Program-made: the position numbers and the translations under genes
The notes under the pieces: generated by a model
What the model was told of the DNA's origin: nothing
The model's input: only the letters and a program-made list of their open reading frames with translations
Database searches by the model: none
Part shown: positions 31,947 through 32,774 of the stretch, piece after piece
Layout of the letters: every line of letters starts with the position of its first letter
How positions within the stretch are numbered: position 1 is the first letter of the stretch
Assembly: GCA_015163845.1 (NCBI GenBank)
Contig: JAAOII010000113.1
Location: 1-32,774 of the forward strand
Length of the DNA stretch: 32,774 bases
From: Candidatus Portiera sp.
GTDB lineage: Bacteria; Pseudomonadota; Gammaproteobacteria; CBDBNL01; JAAOII01
Direction: 5' to 3'

Positions 31947-31947
31947 T
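31942..31947 (+). promoter_or_regulatory. Possible -10 element before the yheV homologue
   Basis: TATAAT overlaps the glpK stop and lies 16 bases before TTG 31964, leaving a leader of about ten bases. Confidence 0.3.
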
Positions 31948-31963
31948 ATAACACGCAAGCATC

Positions 31964-32356
31964 TTGTCAGAATATTCATATAAAGGACTAAATGGTGAAC
32001 CCAGTCGCCGTTTCATTTCTGCTGCCCGTTGCCCCTCTTGTCAGAGAGAAGACACCTTATACTTCGTTGGTGAAATAGGAGGTGATCACGCCTGCATAGA
32101 GTGTGGCTATGACTCCAGTCGTCCAGCCGCAACTCATGCGGAGGCAGTCAAAATAATGGATGCTCCATCTAAATCATCCAAATCATCCAAATCATCCAAG
32201 CAATCTAAACCGTCTAAGCAACAGGGAAATACAAGTACAAGTACAAATACGAATACAAATGCAAATGCAAACACAAATGCAAACACGAATGGAGATTCTA
32301 CCCAACAGGATGGGGCGTTAGAATATCTTGGAGAAGATCTTGGAGAAGATGTTTGA
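31964..32356 (+). CDS. yheV: YheV-family zinc ribbon protein with repeat-encoded tail
   Basis: A 130-residue protein with TTG start; no better in-frame start precedes the zinc ribbon. Residues about 14-55 match YheV: RRFISAARCPSCQREDTLYF...CIECGYD, with CPxC and CxxC pairs for zinc. YheV is about 66 residues and of unknown function. The rest is a low-complexity tail: Ser/Lys repeats (KSSKSSKSSK) from a 9-base DNA repeat, then alternating Thr/Ser/Asn/Ala from a 6-base repeat, then an acidic end (LGEDLGEDV). The tail is almost certainly disordered and its length may vary among strains. Confidence 0.7.
   Translation: MSEYSYKGLNGEPSRRFISAARCPSCQREDTLYFVGEIGGDHACIECGYDSSRPAATHAEAVKIMDAPSKSSKSSKSSKQSKPSKQQGNTSTSTNTNTNANANTNANTNGDSTQQDGALEYLGEDLGEDV
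32165..32290 (+). repeat. In-frame 9-base and 6-base repeats inside the yheV homologue
   Basis: AAATCATCC recurs three times near 32171-32197, with degenerate units after it. From 32231 to 32290 there are ten 6-base units (ACAAGT, ACAAAT, GCAAAT, GCAAAC, ACGAAT). The second set resembles the CGCAAA/CACAAA units before argB. Confidence 0.9.
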
Positions 32357-32441
32357 AAAGATATTGCAAAGAAGGCAGACAATCATTAAGATGATTAGCT
32401 GCTACATATAGTGCATGATATATCGCAAGATTAATCAAAAA

Positions 32442-32524
32442 TGCCCGAGGCCGGACTTGAACCGGCACGCCCAAAGAGCGCAAGATTTTAAGTCTTGTGT
32501 GTCTACCAATTCCACCACCCGGGC
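32442..32524 (-). tRNA. tRNA-Leu (anticodon TAA)
   Basis: The - strand folds as a class II tRNA of 83 bases. The acceptor GCCCGGG pairs with CTCGGGC (one G-U), the D arm has TGGTGGAATTGGTAGACA, and the anticodon stem CAAGA/TCTTG encloses CTTAAAA with anticodon TAA. A variable arm (GCGCTCTTTGGGCGT) and T arm GGTTCAAGTCC follow. The discriminator is A and CCA is not encoded. It is convergent with the yheV homologue. Confidence 0.95.
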
Positions 32525-32563
32525 AATGATTGAATATATACATTATAAATTGAATTAAGCGTT

Positions 32564-32774
32564 TTGGAATTACTTTCTATAAAATTTTGGCAAAAATCTT
32601 TACTAATTGGTATTAAGGCGGCTTACCAGTTGATCAAATTGATGATACCAGTCGTAATATTGGTAAAAATCCTCGAAAGATTTGGCATAACCGACTACAT
32701 GGCACTGGCTATGGAACCACTAATGGAGGTAATCGGCTTACCTGCCTGGACTGCCATAGTATGGGCGGTGGCAA
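32564..32774 (+). CDS. Nucleoside-recognition (Gate) domain membrane protein, 3' truncated
   Basis: An open frame runs from a stop at 32546-32548 to the window end. The product includes LMIPVVILVKILERFGITDY, MALAMEPLMEVIGLPAWTA and IVWAVA. This pattern (helix, GL/GI, P-M-x-x-x-GLP) is that of the nucleoside-recognition/Gate domain proteins of bacteria, a membrane family with unclear role. The start is unresolved: TTG 32564, TTG 32630 or ATG 32642 are possible. A TATAAA at 32544-32549 gives a short leader for the first. The tRNA-Leu gene lies divergent just upstream. Confidence 0.55.
   Translation, partial: MELLSIKFWQKSLLIGIKAAYQLIKLMIPVVILVKILERFGITDYMALAMEPLMEVIGLPAWTAIVWAVA

Overview
The window looks like chromosomal DNA of a low-GC gammaproteobacterium. 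The evidence is a Na+-NQR gene set with close family motifs, an E. coli-like GltD and Cfa, a YheV-type zinc ribbon protein (a gammaproteobacterial family), a zinc-type L31 and a bacterial tRNA-Ala with the G3-U70 pair. I cannot name the genus. Most core genes have no Shine-Dalgarno sequence. Several have a -10 hexamer exactly six bases before the start codon, which predicts leaderless mRNAs.

Layout. 1-1326: 3' end of recN, then radC. 1373-4857: a restriction-modification locus with an AlwI/BstNBI-type endonuclease on + and two DNA methyltransferases on -, overlapping tail to tail. 5185-6735: an animal-type haem peroxidase. 6817-8947: a lysis-like cassette (HExxH membrane protein, holin-like protein, SH3-amidase endolysin, second small membrane protein) with no phage structural genes. 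8952-11112: a polytopic membrane protein and a ComEC-type metallo-beta-lactamase-fold hydrolase. This stretch from 1373 to 11112 reads as an accessory region and ends at tRNA-Ala (11219). 11384-13433: rpmE, an exported staphylococcal-nuclease-like protein and a PIN-domain protein with a long basic tail.

13655-21830 is a same-strand run: gltD, nqrC, cfa, nqrD, nqrE, nqrF, a PAP2 phosphatase, a DUF3108-like protein and exported msrB. nqrA, nqrB and gltB are absent, and cfa splits the nqr set. 21837-22018 holds two tandem repeat arrays between the convergent msrB and argB stops.

22020-27148 runs on the - strand: two OlsB/FeeM-like N-acyltransferase paralogues, a membrane-anchored ATP-grasp ligase, a phosphomannomutase/phosphoglucomutase and argB. 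The algC-like/argB spacer is almost entirely a hexanucleotide array. The two acyltransferases and the ligase suggest an uncharacterised acyl-amino-acid or lipoamino-acid pathway. 27228-30282: an iron-type ABC ATPase (+) facing its probable permease (-), and an AlkD-like DNA glycosylase. 30447-32774: glpK, a yheV homologue with a repeat-encoded tail, tRNA-Leu(UAA) on -, and the start of a nucleoside-recognition (Gate) domain protein cut by the window end.
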